From: Dehalogenimonas sp. WBC-2
GTDB lineage: Bacteria > Chloroflexota > Dehalococcoidia > Dehalococcoidales > Dehalococcoidaceae
NCBI GenBank assembly: GCA_001005265.1
Contig: CP011392.1
Coordinates: forward strand, 1-64,000
Length of the DNA stretch: 64,000 nucleotides
Direction of reading: 5' to 3'
A program made the position numbers and the translations under genes. Position 1 is the first letter of the stretch; each line of letters opens with the position of its first letter. This document shows positions 35,676 through 44,282 of this stretch, piece by piece. Under the pieces are notes generated by a model. That model was not told the origin of the DNA. It did not search any database and saw only the letters and a program-made list of their open reading frames with translations.

Positions 35676-38600
35676 ATGTGGCATATTACTCAGTTAGCGC
35701 TTAGAAGCAGAATTATTACCATGCTGTTGGCGCTGGTCATCGCCGGAGCCTCTGTCTGGGCGTTTATGGGGCTCAAGGTGGAACTGATGCCCGATATCAG
35801 TTTACCTTATACGACTATTGTAACGGTTTACCCTCAAGCTACCTCAGACGTGGTGGCGAATGAAGTTACCGCACCCATCGAACAACTTGTGTGGGATGAG
35901 TGGTCGGCAAAAGGTTTAAAGCATGTTACATCCACCTCTTCCGTAGGTATGTCCCTGGTCATGGCTGAGTTTGAGTACGGCACAGACATGGTGGCGGTAG
36001 AAAACAGCCTTAATGAAGGTCTCAGCAAGCTCAGCTTACCTGAGGCAGTTATCAATTTTGCCGCGATGATGGGAGCTGACGTTAAAAATCCGCAGATTAT
36101 TCCTATCAATATGAATATATTGCCGATGGTGGAACTGAGTCTGTATGGAGACCTGCCGCCGGACCAGCTCAAACAGATTGCCGATACTCAGATAGTGCCT
36201 GTGCTGGCTCAGGTAGAAGGGGTGCTTCGAATAGATACCGAGGGTGGGGAAAAAGACTATATAGTAATTTCTCCCGACCCGGAGAAGATGAATCAGTACG
36301 GCATCACTGTAGCTCAGATTGCCGGAATTCTTGGCAGCAACTATTCCTCACTAAGTGATGTTGAAAATATTTCTCTTGGTATAGATGATGTTAAACTGTC
36401 CGATGTGGCCACTGTCAGCCTGAGTCCATCGCCATCTTCAGCTATAACCCGCACCAATGGCCGATCAAGTGTAGGCATATCGGTGGTAAAAACAGATTCA
36501 GCCAACACTGTGGACACCGCAAAGGCAATAAATGCCAAGGTGGTCGAATTACAGGGTATCCTGGGTGACGAAATCACAATCACCACGGTTTTTGATCAAT
36601 CTGATTTCATAAACGACAGTATCGGTCAGCTTGAAGAAAAAGCCATCGTCGGCGGCGTGCTGGCCGTGCTGGTAGTATTTCTCTTCCTGTGGGCAGTCCG
36701 TGCCTCAGTGATAGCCGCTATTTCTATTCCTCTTAGTATCTTTTTCGGCTTTCTGTGCATGAATTTGGCCGGGATTACTCTGAATATACTGACCTTGAGT
36801 GCCATGACAATAGCTGTTGGGCGGCTAATTGACGACAGTATTGTGATAATAGAAGTAATTTACCGCCGCATGCGTGAAGGAGAAAACTTCAAAGATGCAG
36901 CTATCGGCGGAGCCAAAGAGGTAGCAACTCCGATTACCGCCGCAACGCTGGCTACGGTGGCTATCTTTGCACCGCTTATGTTCGTCGGCGGTATTGTGGG
37001 CGAGATGTTCATTCCCTTTGGCCTGACAGTAACCTTCGCAATGCTGGCTTCTCTACTAGTCGCCTTAACGCTGATCCCGGTATTATCCAAGTGGCTTATA
37101 GGTCCCAAGCATAAGATAGTTAAGGCACAGGACAATTGGTATCAGAAAACCTATATTAGGGCATTGAAATGGACGCTTGGGCATCGTATTACCGTGGTGA
37201 CGGCGGCAGTGGTGCTGTTGATAGGTAGTGCTGGCCTCATTCCTATGATTGGTACCTCATTCATGTCTGGCGCATTTGGCGAGGAGACCATCACCATAAG
37301 TATCTCTTTGCCGAATACGGCTGATCTCAACGCTACCGATGCTGTTACTGCCAAGGTAGAAGCGTTGCTCAGTCAGAACCCGGCGGTCAGGAGTTTTGAC
37401 TCAACCATCGGCACTTCTACCACCTCATTGGCCGGTATCATGAGCGCGTCTCAAGGGGGGGGCGGATCCAATACGGCAACGATCACTGTTTATCTGAAGC
37501 CTGACGCGGATATGGAACAAGAAGTAGCCGCAATAAGCCTTGCCAGTCAGGGTATTGAGGAAAACGAATTTATCTTCATAAATTCTGGTTCCGGGGGTGG
37601 AATGGGTGGGATGACCGGTTCAGCTATCAATCTTTCCATTCAGGGGCAAAATCATGAAGACATAACTAAAGTCGCCGCCCAATTAATGGATAAACTTCAG
37701 GGTGTCGACGGTATTGTCGATCTTGAAAGCGACTTAACGACGGTTATACCCTCTTTGAGTATCACCGTTGTCCCGGCCAAATTGGCCACTTCAGGATTAT
37801 CAGAAGATCAGATAGCCCAGTTGCAACAGGAATTCGTGCTTCTGATGAATGGCGGGCCTTTAACTGGTAAAACAATAACACTCGACAATGGAAGCTACCC
37901 CATCTACTTGATGGGGGTGTCCAACAGACTTAGTGACGTGGAACAGGCGAAAAACATAAAGATAGGTTTCCCTCAGTCTGTAACCCTAAATGATGTCGCG
38001 GATGTTGCTATTGTGGAATTGCCATCGCATATCAGCCACACTGATACGGTGCTATCTGCCACAATTACGGGTACAATAACCGATAAAAATGTCGGAGCGG
38101 TAAACACAGCAGTTCAAGAGCAAGTTGACGCTTTGCCATCTCATCCGGGAGTGGAAGTAGTGACCACCGGGATAGCTGAGCAAATGGGTGACACTTTCTT
38201 GAAAATGGGTTTGGCTATTCTTGCAGCCATTGTTATTGTGATGCTGATAGTGATACTGATGATGCGCTCAATACGTAATCCGCTGCTTATCATGGTCAGC
38301 ATACCTCTAGCCTTTATTGGCTCTATTCTGGCGCTACTCGTCAGTGGTCATACGCTCGGAGTTTCGGCTCTAATGGGCATACTGATGCTGGTGGGGATTG
38401 TACTGACGAATGCCATAGTACTGGTTACCATGGTTGAACAAAATCGCAAGAACGGCCTGGGTGTAAAAGATGCTCTGCTTGAGGGTGGTAAAACCCGCTT
38501 ACGCCCGATACTCATGACCGCTATGACTACCATCCTGGCGATGATTCCCATGGCGATAAGCGTCAGCTCTGGAACTGTATTAAGCGCTGAGTTAGCAGTT

Positions 38601-38702
38601 GTGGTAATTGGCGGCATGATAAGCTCAACTTTACTGACATTGTTTGTCATTCCTGCCTTATACAGTCTGGTTCATCGGAACCAGAAACAATCGGCCGTTT
38701 AG
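35676..38702 (+). CDS. RND-family efflux transporter (SwrC-like)
   Basis: A 1,008-residue proton-driven transporter of the AcrB/HAE fold: 12 membrane helices in two halves with large extracytoplasmic loops. Helix 4 has the proton-relay pair in GRLIDDSIVIIEVIYRR, followed by TAATLATVAIFAPL. The Arg before the acidic pair resembles the Gram-positive SwrC type rather than AcrB. No membrane-fusion or outer-membrane partner gene is present, as expected in a single-membrane cell. A Gly/Ser-rich loop (GSGGGMGGMTGS) lies near residue 645. AAGGAG precedes the ATG. The preceding MarR gene is the likely regulator. Confidence 0.93.
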   Translation: MWHITQLALRSRIITMLLALVIAGASVWAFMGLKVELMPDISLPYTTIVTVYPQATSDVVANEVTAPIEQLVWDEWSAKGLKHVTSTSSVGMSLVMAEFEYGTDMVAVENSLNEGLSKLSLPEAVINFAAMMGADVKNPQIIPINMNILPMVELSLYGDLPPDQLKQIADTQIVPVLAQVEGVLRIDTEGGEKDYIVISPDPEKMNQYGITVAQIAGILGSNYSSLSDVENISLGIDDVKLSDVATVSLSPSPSSAITRTNGRSSVGISVVKTDSANTVDTAKAINAKVVELQGILGDEITITTVFDQSDFINDSIGQLEEKAIVGGVLAVLVVFLFLWAVRASVIAAISIPLSIFFGFLCMNLAGITLNILTLSAMTIAVGRLIDDSIVIIEVIYRRMREGENFKDAAIGGAKEVATPITAATLATVAIFAPLMFVGGIVGEMFIPFGLTVTFAMLASLLVALTLIPVLSKWLIGPKHKIVKAQDNWYQKTYIRALKWTLGHRITVVTAAVVLLIGSAGLIPMIGTSFMSGAFGEETITISISLPNTADLNATDAVTAKVEALLSQNPAVRSFDSTIGTSTTSLAGIMSASQGGGGSNTATITVYLKPDADMEQEVAAISLASQGIEENEFIFINSGSGGGMGGMTGSAINLSIQGQNHEDITKVAAQLMDKLQGVDGIVDLESDLTTVIPSLSITVVPAKLATSGLSEDQIAQLQQEFVLLMNGGPLTGKTITLDNGSYPIYLMGVSNRLSDVEQAKNIKIGFPQSVTLNDVADVAIVELPSHISHTDTVLSATITGTITDKNVGAVNTAVQEQVDALPSHPGVEVVTTGIAEQMGDTFLKMGLAILAAIVIVMLIVILMMRSIRNPLLIMVSIPLAFIGSILALLVSGHTLGVSALMGILMLVGIVLTNAIVLVTMVEQNRKNGLGVKDALLEGGKTRLRPILMTAMTTILAMIPMAISVSSGTVLSAELAVVVIGGMISSTLLTLFVIPALYSLVHRNQKQSAV

Positions 38703-38709
38703 CGTAATG

Positions 38710-38760
38710 CATGGATTCCGCCAACTCAGGGCTGCTTGTCCTGGGTTGGCGGAATCCATG
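38710..38760. terminator. long 21-bp hairpin after the RND gene
   Basis: Arms 38710-38730 and 38740-38760 are complementary over 21 bp with one G-T type mismatch and a 9-nt loop. It starts 8 bp past the RND stop. There is no T run after it, so it may stabilise the 3' end or act as a mobile palindromic unit rather than a simple terminator. Confidence 0.6.
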
Positions 38761-38874
38761 TTCCGAGGCATTGATACCAATCGGTATAGATAACCTCCGG
38801 CAATTTCGATGGACTGCCAGATTTTGAAGTTGGAGAAAGCAGGTGGAAACTGTTAAAGTAATGTCCGAATTAGC

Positions 38875-39615
38875 ATGACTGAAACATCGGAATCAATCGA
38901 ACCCTCCGCCGCAGGGCATCGCCAGCGGCTGCGTGAGCGATTCAAAAAGGGCGGTTTGTCTGCTCTGGCCGATTATGAGGTTATTGAGCTTATATTGACA
39001 CTGGGCACACCGCGACGGGATTGCAAGCCTGCGGCCAAAGCGGCCATAAAACGCTTCAAGACCTTTCGTGGCGTGTTGGAAGCCTCAGCGGCCGAACTTG
39101 AAGAAGTTGAAGGCATCGGCCCGGCCAACTCTATCGGCATCCGCCTTGTTGCTGAAGCGGCGCGGGAGTTTTTAAAAGAACGTGCCGTTGAACATCCGGT
39201 ATGCGGCACGGCACAGCAGGTCTATGATTATTTATATGCCTCAATGGGCGGCCTGAAGAAAGAAGTTTTCAAGGTATTATATTTAGACAGCCAAAACCGC
39301 ATTATTGAAATTGTGGATTTGTTTCAGGGCACCGTCAACGCTTCGGCGGTGTGGGTGAGAGATGTGGTTGAGGGGGCGTTGCGCCTGCACGCTACAGGCA
39401 TGATCTTTGTCCACAATCATCCTTCAGGCACAATTACTCCCAGCCAGCCGGATAAAGATATTACCCGGGATCTGGTGTTTGCGGCGGCGACGATGAACAT
39501 AAAAAGCCAGGATCATATCATCATCGGCGATAACAAGTATTACAGCTTTAACGCTGATGGACTAATGGATAGATATGCGGCTGAGTTTAGAGGGTTGCGA
39601 GGGAAATCTAACTAG
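38875..39615 (+). CDS. radC: RadC/JAB-domain protein
   Basis: The 246-residue protein has an N-terminal helix-hairpin-helix pair (LEEVEGIGPANSIGIRL) and a C-terminal JAMM metalloprotease-like domain with the metal motif HNHPSGTITPSQPD. Despite the name, a direct repair role of RadC is doubtful in other bacteria. No Shine-Dalgarno site is evident at ATG 38875. It converges with ogt, overlapping its end by 4 bp. Confidence 0.93.
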   Translation: MTETSESIEPSAAGHRQRLRERFKKGGLSALADYEVIELILTLGTPRRDCKPAAKAAIKRFKTFRGVLEASAAELEEVEGIGPANSIGIRLVAEAAREFLKERAVEHPVCGTAQQVYDYLYASMGGLKKEVFKVLYLDSQNRIIEIVDLFQGTVNASAVWVRDVVEGALRLHATGMIFVHNHPSGTITPSQPDKDITRDLVFAAATMNIKSQDHIIIGDNKYYSFNADGLMDRYAAEFRGLRGKSN

Positions 39616-40157
39616 ACGGATGGATTCTTTTTGCCGCTTTTTTCCATCTCGAGCAATTTCTTTTTAGTGTTGATGCCCCCCGAGAATCCGCCCATGCCCC
39701 CGTCAGCAGCGACGACACGGTGGCAGGGGATGAGGATGGGAATGGGATTAGCGCCCAACGCCTGACCGACAGCTCGCGCAGATCCGGGTTTACCAATTGC
39801 TTTGGCTAATTCTCCGTAGCTTCTTGTTTCTCCGAAAGGGATGCGGCAAGCTGCCTCATAGACCTCTTGCTGGAATGTGGTAGCGCCGCTCAGGTCTAAA
39901 CCTTCCTGGAAAACTACTGGTTCACCCATGAAGAAATGTTTCAGGCGATCAGCCAAGCCTGCTCCTCCTGCATCATGGGTAATGTCTTTCTCTTCAATTC
40001 CGAACTCTGCGAGAACAGCGTCGCGGTTATGAGCCGGAAGTGTAACCCTCCGCACTCCCTGTCCGGTGACTTCAAGGCCAATCCACCCTGAATCTGTTTC
40101 GACCAAGTCGAAGAAGGATGCGGTTGATTGTGACTTGTTCAGACGTCTTTGCTTCAT
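39612..40157 (-). CDS. ogt: methylated-DNA-protein-cysteine methyltransferase
   Basis: Suicide repair enzyme that takes the alkyl group from O6-alkylguanine. The 181-residue protein has the active Cys145 in the invariant PCHRVV motif, the Arg finger region SARAVGQALGANP (126-138) and the C-terminal GGFSGGINTKKKLLEME. No Ada regulatory domain is present. Confidence 0.95.
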   Translation of the reverse strand: MKQRRLNKSQSTASFFDLVETDSGWIGLEVTGQGVRRVTLPAHNRDAVLAEFGIEEKDITHDAGGAGLADRLKHFFMGEPVVFQEGLDLSGATTFQQEVYEAACRIPFGETRSYGELAKAIGKPGSARAVGQALGANPIPILIPCHRVVAADGGMGGFSGGINTKKKLLEMEKSGKKNPSV

Positions 40158-40260
40158 TGTTATATTCCCCTGTGCTATTTTTACTCTTCGCGCGGTGTTG
40201 CATGTTGGCGGCCAGGAATAAAGATGGTTTTAGACCGAAACGTTTGGCATTACCTACCTC

Positions 40261-40791
40261 TTATGCGGCCTCGCTGACCACCAGTTTAAAGCCGCCATTT
40301 GATTGCCGCCGCAGTAAATTGACCTCACCTCGCTCATTATGGAAGAGCAGCAGGTCATCGTTGCTGCCAGCCAGAGTGGCCATTGCCTCGTCAAGAGACA
40401 TGGGTTTGGTGGCGTAGCGTTCAATTTCCAACCTGGACTCCAGATCAGCATCAACAATGTCGGGAGGGGTGAAGCGGGGACTATCATGGTCAATATCGGA
40501 GCCTTTAGTCTTGAAGTCCTGTGCTTGTCGGCTGATAACACTCTCCAGTTGATCGATAACCGTCGGCAATGTCGCGGCTCGGGCTTCGGCGTTAAGGACA
40601 GGCCCAAAAACGTCAAGAAAGGCGCGCGCCACAAAGCGGTCTTTGACGGCCTTGGTGGCTTCTTCGGTGATCTCCACTCGCAACTCCCGCGCTTGCGGCA
40701 GGTGGCGGCCGATCTTGGATAATTTACGCTCAATCTGTTTGCGGGTACTCTCGGACAGGGTCAGATTCTTGGTGGTGATGATAATCTCCAC
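40261..40791 (-). CDS. hpf: ribosome hibernation-promoting factor, long form
   Basis: Binds the 30S decoding centre and dimerises 70S ribosomes in resting cells. The 176-residue protein has the N-terminal HPF/YfiA fold (1-105; MEIIITTKNLTLSESTRKQI) and the C-terminal dimerisation domain (KPMSLDEAMATLAGSNDDLL then LLRRQSNGGFKLV), so it is the long type. The start is GTG 40791 with GGAGG upstream. It follows comF by about 20 bp on the same strand, as in many bacteria. Confidence 0.94.
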   Translation of the reverse strand: MEIIITTKNLTLSESTRKQIERKLSKIGRHLPQARELRVEITEEATKAVKDRFVARAFLDVFGPVLNAEARAATLPTVIDQLESVISRQAQDFKTKGSDIDHDSPRFTPPDIVDADLESRLEIERYATKPMSLDEAMATLAGSNDDLLLFHNERGEVNLLRRQSNGGFKLVVSEAA

Positions 40792-40812
40792 GGATACCTC
40801 CTCGAACCTAAT

Positions 40813-41502
40813 TCATATTTCACGGGCTAGGGTCAACGCCCGAACTTCAAGAGCACCACCAGCGGTGAGCGCCCGGGCACAGGCGGACAAAGTAGCTCCT
40901 GAGGTGGCGACGTCATCAATAAGAATAACGCACCGCCCTTTGACACCATTATAACACCGGAAGGAATCAACTACCGCAAGACGTCGCTGGTCAACAGATA
41001 AGCTATTGGCCTGTGGCGGTGTCGGTTTTATTTTTTTTAGGGTATCAACAAAGAGAGGAAGCCCGGTCAGGTGATGCAAAACAATCGCCAGTAATTCCGA
41101 TTGATTGTAACCTCGCTCACGCAGACGGGATTTATGAATGGGTACCGGTACCAGAGCGTCACCGGGCACGCTATTGGATTTGAGGTAACCGGCCATGAAA
41201 TCAGCCAGTGGAGCCGCGACATCGCGCAGATTCTGGTATTTAAGCTGGTGTATCGCTTTTTTGATGACGCCTTCAAAACGGAAAGCGGAGTGTAGCTCCA
41301 AGAGTTCCGATGCCAAGTCATCACAGCTGGGATGATGATCCAGGCTCTTTCCACAAGTAGAACAATAAGGAGGGGACTGGAAGGGCAGACCGTTGCGGCA
41401 ACGCTGGCAAAAATAAGCTCCCTCCTTCCCGCAACCGAGACAGTAGCGTGGAAAAAAGAAGTCCAGAACCTTGTCGCGGTTATCCAGCAGCCGGCCGAAC
41501 AT
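40813..41502 (-). CDS. comF: ComF family amidophosphoribosyltransferase-like protein
   Basis: A 229-residue protein with an N-terminal Cys4 zinc site (CLGCGKEGAYFCQRC, then CSTCGKSL) and a phosphoribosyltransferase domain with the PRPP loop VILIDDVATSGATL. Needed for DNA uptake in naturally competent bacteria; other com genes are not in the window. The ATG lies right after the T run of an upstream hairpin. Confidence 0.93.
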   Translation of the reverse strand: MFGRLLDNRDKVLDFFFPRYCLGCGKEGAYFCQRCRNGLPFQSPPYCSTCGKSLDHHPSCDDLASELLELHSAFRFEGVIKKAIHQLKYQNLRDVAAPLADFMAGYLKSNSVPGDALVPVPIHKSRLRERGYNQSELLAIVLHHLTGLPLFVDTLKKIKPTPPQANSLSVDQRRLAVVDSFRCYNGVKGRCVILIDDVATSGATLSACARALTAGGALEVRALTLAREI

Positions 41503-41508
41503 GGGAAA

Positions 41509-41524
41509 AACCGGGATCCCGGTT
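41509..41524 (-). terminator. hairpin terminator between the zinc-ribbon gene and comF
   Basis: AACCGGGATCCCGGTT is a perfect palindrome followed, on the minus strand, by a T run (TTTTT with the last stem bases). It starts at the stop codon of the upstream gene and ends 7 nt before the comF ATG, so it could attenuate comF transcription. Confidence 0.55.
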
Positions 41525-41747
41525 AGTAATTTACCGGATTGCGCTGCCGCATATTGTTGGCGCCGTTGCCGATAGGCTCGTTGATATAAACGTCACCATT
41601 ACGGATCTTCAAATTGTAGCCGCATTCCGGATTTGTGCACACCCAAGCCTTGTAATGGATAGGCGCGCCCTGATTACCGAAATCAGACAATGGTACCAAG
41701 TCACCCTCTTTGCACTTTTGGCACTTGGGGAATGTTGAACTGTCCAC
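41523..41747 (-). CDS. small zinc-ribbon protein
   Basis: A 74-residue protein with two Cys pairs, FPKCQKCKEG and VCTNPECGY, forming a zinc ribbon, then a polar tail with NMRQRNPVNY. GTG 41747 is chosen since GGGAGG lies 8 nt upstream, and the longer frame to 41807 overlaps a promoter-like TTGCTA-N17-TATACT. Function unknown. Confidence 0.65.
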   Translation of the reverse strand: MDSSTFPKCQKCKEGDLVPLSDFGNQGAPIHYKAWVCTNPECGYNLKIRNGDVYINEPIGNGANNMRQRNPVNY

Positions 41748-41888
41748 AGAAACTGCCTCCCAACCGTTTTTAGCCACTCGCTTACTTGGGAAAGAAGTAT
41801 ATATCAAGCTCCGGCACTTAGCAAGATATTGTCAAATTTGATAAGAAATATTTGGCATGAATTAAAGTTTTACTCAGCAGGTAGAAAT

Positions 41889-41927
41889 AAAAAAACCACC
41901 ATTCCATATCGGAATGGTGGTTTTTTT
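41889..41927. terminator. strong bidirectional intrinsic terminator
   Basis: A7CCACCATTCC (41889-41905) and GGAATGGTGGT7 (41911-41927) pair fully with a 5-nt loop. It ends the 41941 gene on the minus strand and insulates the zinc-ribbon gene. Confidence 0.9.
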
Positions 41928-41940
41928 AAACACTACCAGA

Positions 41941-42243
41941 TTAAGTGAAAGGTTGCATCATATCAATGATGATGTCTGCATTTTCGTCGAATTCCAGAAG
42001 CGGTTTCACGGAAAATTCGGTCAATGGCGACAAAGGAAAAGTGAGCAGCAGCCGTGTCAAAGAGGCATGGTCGCACGTGTCCATGATGAACACACCGCCG
42101 CCGTCAGCGAAACTATAGGCTGCTTCAAGTGAGCCATTATCTTTATTTTTCTGTACCCAAGCTTTCCCAGCCTTTAAATACATGACCTGATCAGAATGGC
42201 CAGCGCCGGGGATCACCTGGTGACCGGTGACCAGATATTTCAT
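41941..42243 (-). CDS. muconolactone isomerase-like / DUF3303-type small protein
   Basis: A 100-residue protein of the dimeric alpha/beta-barrel type: MKYLVTGHQVIPG, a helix LKAGKAWVQKNKDNGSLEAA, the strand FADGGGVFIMD, a helix SLTRLLLTFPL and a final strand SVKPLLEFDE. The pattern matches muconolactone-isomerase-like proteins of unknown function. GGAGG precedes the ATG. Monocistronic. Confidence 0.7.
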   Translation of the reverse strand: MKYLVTGHQVIPGAGHSDQVMYLKAGKAWVQKNKDNGSLEAAYSFADGGGVFIMDTCDHASLTRLLLTFPLSPLTEFSVKPLLEFDENADIIIDMMQPFT

Positions 42244-42329
42244 AGCCCGCCTCCTTAACTATCGCATAATTGCCACGATTACTTTAATACTACCATCTAT
42301 TCACCTGGGATTAAAGGTACAGACTGTTT

Positions 42330-42746
42330 TCAGGACAGGGAACTTACCTTGAGTTCCAAGACGTATTCCGATGAGTTGATGGTATCGTTTAGTTTGGGAT
42401 AAGGTTTGACGTTAAATTCCAGGCGATATTTATCATAAATCTGGGAAGCGGCAGTGTCTGACCCGGATTGAGTAAGAGTCAGCTGTTCCGTCTTGCCATC
42501 CAGTTTGATAGATATCAGACATTGCACCTGTCCCTCCCAGATACAGGTGGCACCAACGGGACAACGGCTGTCATTGAGTACTTTGTTAAAAGTGATGGCA
42601 ATGTCTTCAGACGTGATTTTGGCGGATTGGCCGGGACTCAAAGTGAACTGTTGATTGAGAGGATAGTCCTGAGCTCCAGTGTTGCAACCAGCCAAGGAGG
42701 CAACAAGACAAAATGATACAACCAATAGAGTAATGAGTTTTTTCAA
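42330..42746 (-). CDS. lipoprotein of unknown function
   Basis: A 138-residue exported lipoprotein: MKKLITLLVVSFCLVASLAGC gives a clean signal with lipobox LAGC, here stated in two parts (start MKKLITLLVV, lipobox LAGC). The mature part is beta-rich with a Cys pair in RCPVGATCIWEG. TTG 42746 is the start, since the GGAGG just upstream lies within the ATG 42758 codon context. Function unknown; a single-domain protein. Confidence 0.7.
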   Translation of the reverse strand: MKKLITLLVVSFCLVASLAGCNTGAQDYPLNQQFTLSPGQSAKITSEDIAITFNKVLNDSRCPVGATCIWEGQVQCLISIKLDGKTEQLTLTQSGSDTAASQIYDKYRLEFNVKPYPKLNDTINSSEYVLELKVSSLS

Positions 42747-42875
42747 TTTTTCCTCCATTTTAGATTCTTCCGATATTCAGTATAACGCGAGATTTGCCAA
42801 ACTGTTAGCTACGACTGAAGTAAGGAGTCCCGCTCTGTGGTAAGGTAAATTGGTTAGGAAATGCGAAGATAATGG

Positions 42876-42902
42876 AAAAAGGGCCTTATTAAAGCCCTTT
42901 TT
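42876..42902. terminator. intrinsic terminator
   Basis: AAAAAGGGC (42876-42884) pairs with GCCCTTTTT (42894-42902) with a 9-nt loop. It can end transcription of the FmdB-family gene on the minus strand (about 80 bp away), or rightward transcription. Confidence 0.75.
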
Positions 42903-42984
42903 ATTGGAAATGTCTTACACCAATTAGCTCAACACATATAATATCATGAATGAAAACGTCTTTGGCACCAGACGAACCGAATCT

Positions 42985-43203
42985 TTAGTGGCAACTGCTA
43001 CATGATGAAGAAGAACAACTGGTGCAGCCGCCACCGCCGCCAAGACTCTGGCCGCCGGAACCTTTGGCCATGAAGTTGGAGGCGATACGCTTGGACTGAC
43101 CTTTACAAGTTGGGCATTCAGCCGGGTCCGTTGATTGACTCATAGGCCGCAACAGATCGAACTTCTTGCGGCAATCCATACAGCGGTATTCATAAATAGG
43201 CAT
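42985..43203 (-). CDS. FmdB-family zinc-ribbon protein
   Basis: A 72-residue protein with the family start MPIYEYRCMDC, Cys pairs at 8/11 and 30/33, and a Gly/Ser/Cys-rich tail with CTSCSSSSCSSCH. These are putative regulatory proteins with no settled role. AGGAG precedes the ATG. Confidence 0.88.
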   Translation of the reverse strand: MPIYEYRCMDCRKKFDLLRPMSQSTDPAECPTCKGQSKRIASNFMAKGSGGQSLGGGGGCTSCSSSSCSSCH

Positions 43204-43342
43204 GTTTCTTTTATTCTCCTATAAGTAATATTGTAATACCAAAACGCCGGGCCGTCAATATTGACTAGGGTTCGATTTAATCGCCCCAAAATACTTGACC
43301 CCGGACAATCAAAGGTCTGAATCTTGATAATCTTTCGGCAAG

Positions 43343-43371
43343 TTGCCAGCGCTGTGAGCATCTGGTATATT
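43343..43371 (+). promoter_or_regulatory. promoter of the liv operon
   Basis: TTGCCA (43343-43348), 17 bp and TATATT (43366-43371) precede the livH start by 30 nt. Confidence 0.55.
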
Positions 43372-43400
43372 GACGCGGATTTTCTACAGTGTGACGGGCA

Positions 43401-44282
43401 TTGAACTGGGCACAAATACTATTTAATTCCGCGGTTACCGGGAGTCTGTATCTCATCTCAGCCGTAGCGCTGACACTGGTATACGGACTGGCTCGATTTC
43501 CCAATTTTGCTCATGCCGAGATTATGGCACTCGGCGGTTTCATCGGTTATTTTGTCGCCGAACAACTTGGGGCTCCTATGCCATTAGCCTTTGTTGCCGC
43601 TTTTCTGGGCTCAGGTCTCATCGGCTATTTAAGCTATCGTGGTATTTTCAAGCCTTTGGCCGACAGGGGCGCCAGTCTTATCCATCTTATGGTTGCCTCG
43701 ATGGCGCTGGGTTTCATCCTGCGCCACACCATCGGTGAGATATGGGGGTTTTCTCCTCTGACATTTAGTATCGTTTGGCCGGCTTTCGATGTCGGACCGC
43801 TCCGGATCAGCCTGAATTGGATCATCCTGATTATCACGGCTGTTGTGGTAAGCGTCGGCCTTCATTTTGTTCTGACCAAGACTAAGATCGGTAAAGCCAT
43901 CCGCGCCACGGCTTCAAACCCTAAGCTGGCGCTGTCATCCGGCATCAATACCACCAAGGTAATGATTTTCACCTGGTTTGTTTCCGCAGGGCTGGCGGGT
44001 ATCGCCGGTCTATTCAGGGGCGTTGAGACCCGGCTTTCGCCTTATCTGGGCTGGGACATCCTTTTACCGACCTTTGCTGTTGCCGTGCTTGGCGGTATCG
44101 GCAGCTTTTATGGGGCAATCGTTGCTGCTATTATAATCGGCCTGGCGGAGAATATCGGGGTAGTTTTGTTGTCGCAGGTCGGGCTATCAACCGAATACCG
44201 AATCGCTATCCCATTTGTAATCCTGATTGTGGTGCTCATTTTCAAGCCTCAGGGACTGGCAAAAGCGTTTAAGGGAAATTAA
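43401..44282 (+). CDS. livH: branched-chain amino acid ABC transporter permease LivH
   Basis: One of two membrane subunits of a type I importer for branched-chain amino acids or related amides. The 293-residue protein has about eight helices and the signature region AIRATASNPKLALSSGIN, then LPTFAVAVLGGIGSFYGA. The start is TTG 43401; the ribosome site is weak (GACGGG). Its stop abuts livM. Confidence 0.92.
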   Translation: MNWAQILFNSAVTGSLYLISAVALTLVYGLARFPNFAHAEIMALGGFIGYFVAEQLGAPMPLAFVAAFLGSGLIGYLSYRGIFKPLADRGASLIHLMVASMALGFILRHTIGEIWGFSPLTFSIVWPAFDVGPLRISLNWIILIITAVVVSVGLHFVLTKTKIGKAIRATASNPKLALSSGINTTKVMIFTWFVSAGLAGIAGLFRGVETRLSPYLGWDILLPTFAVAVLGGIGSFYGAIVAAIIIGLAENIGVVLLSQVGLSTEYRIAIPFVILIVVLIFKPQGLAKAFKGN

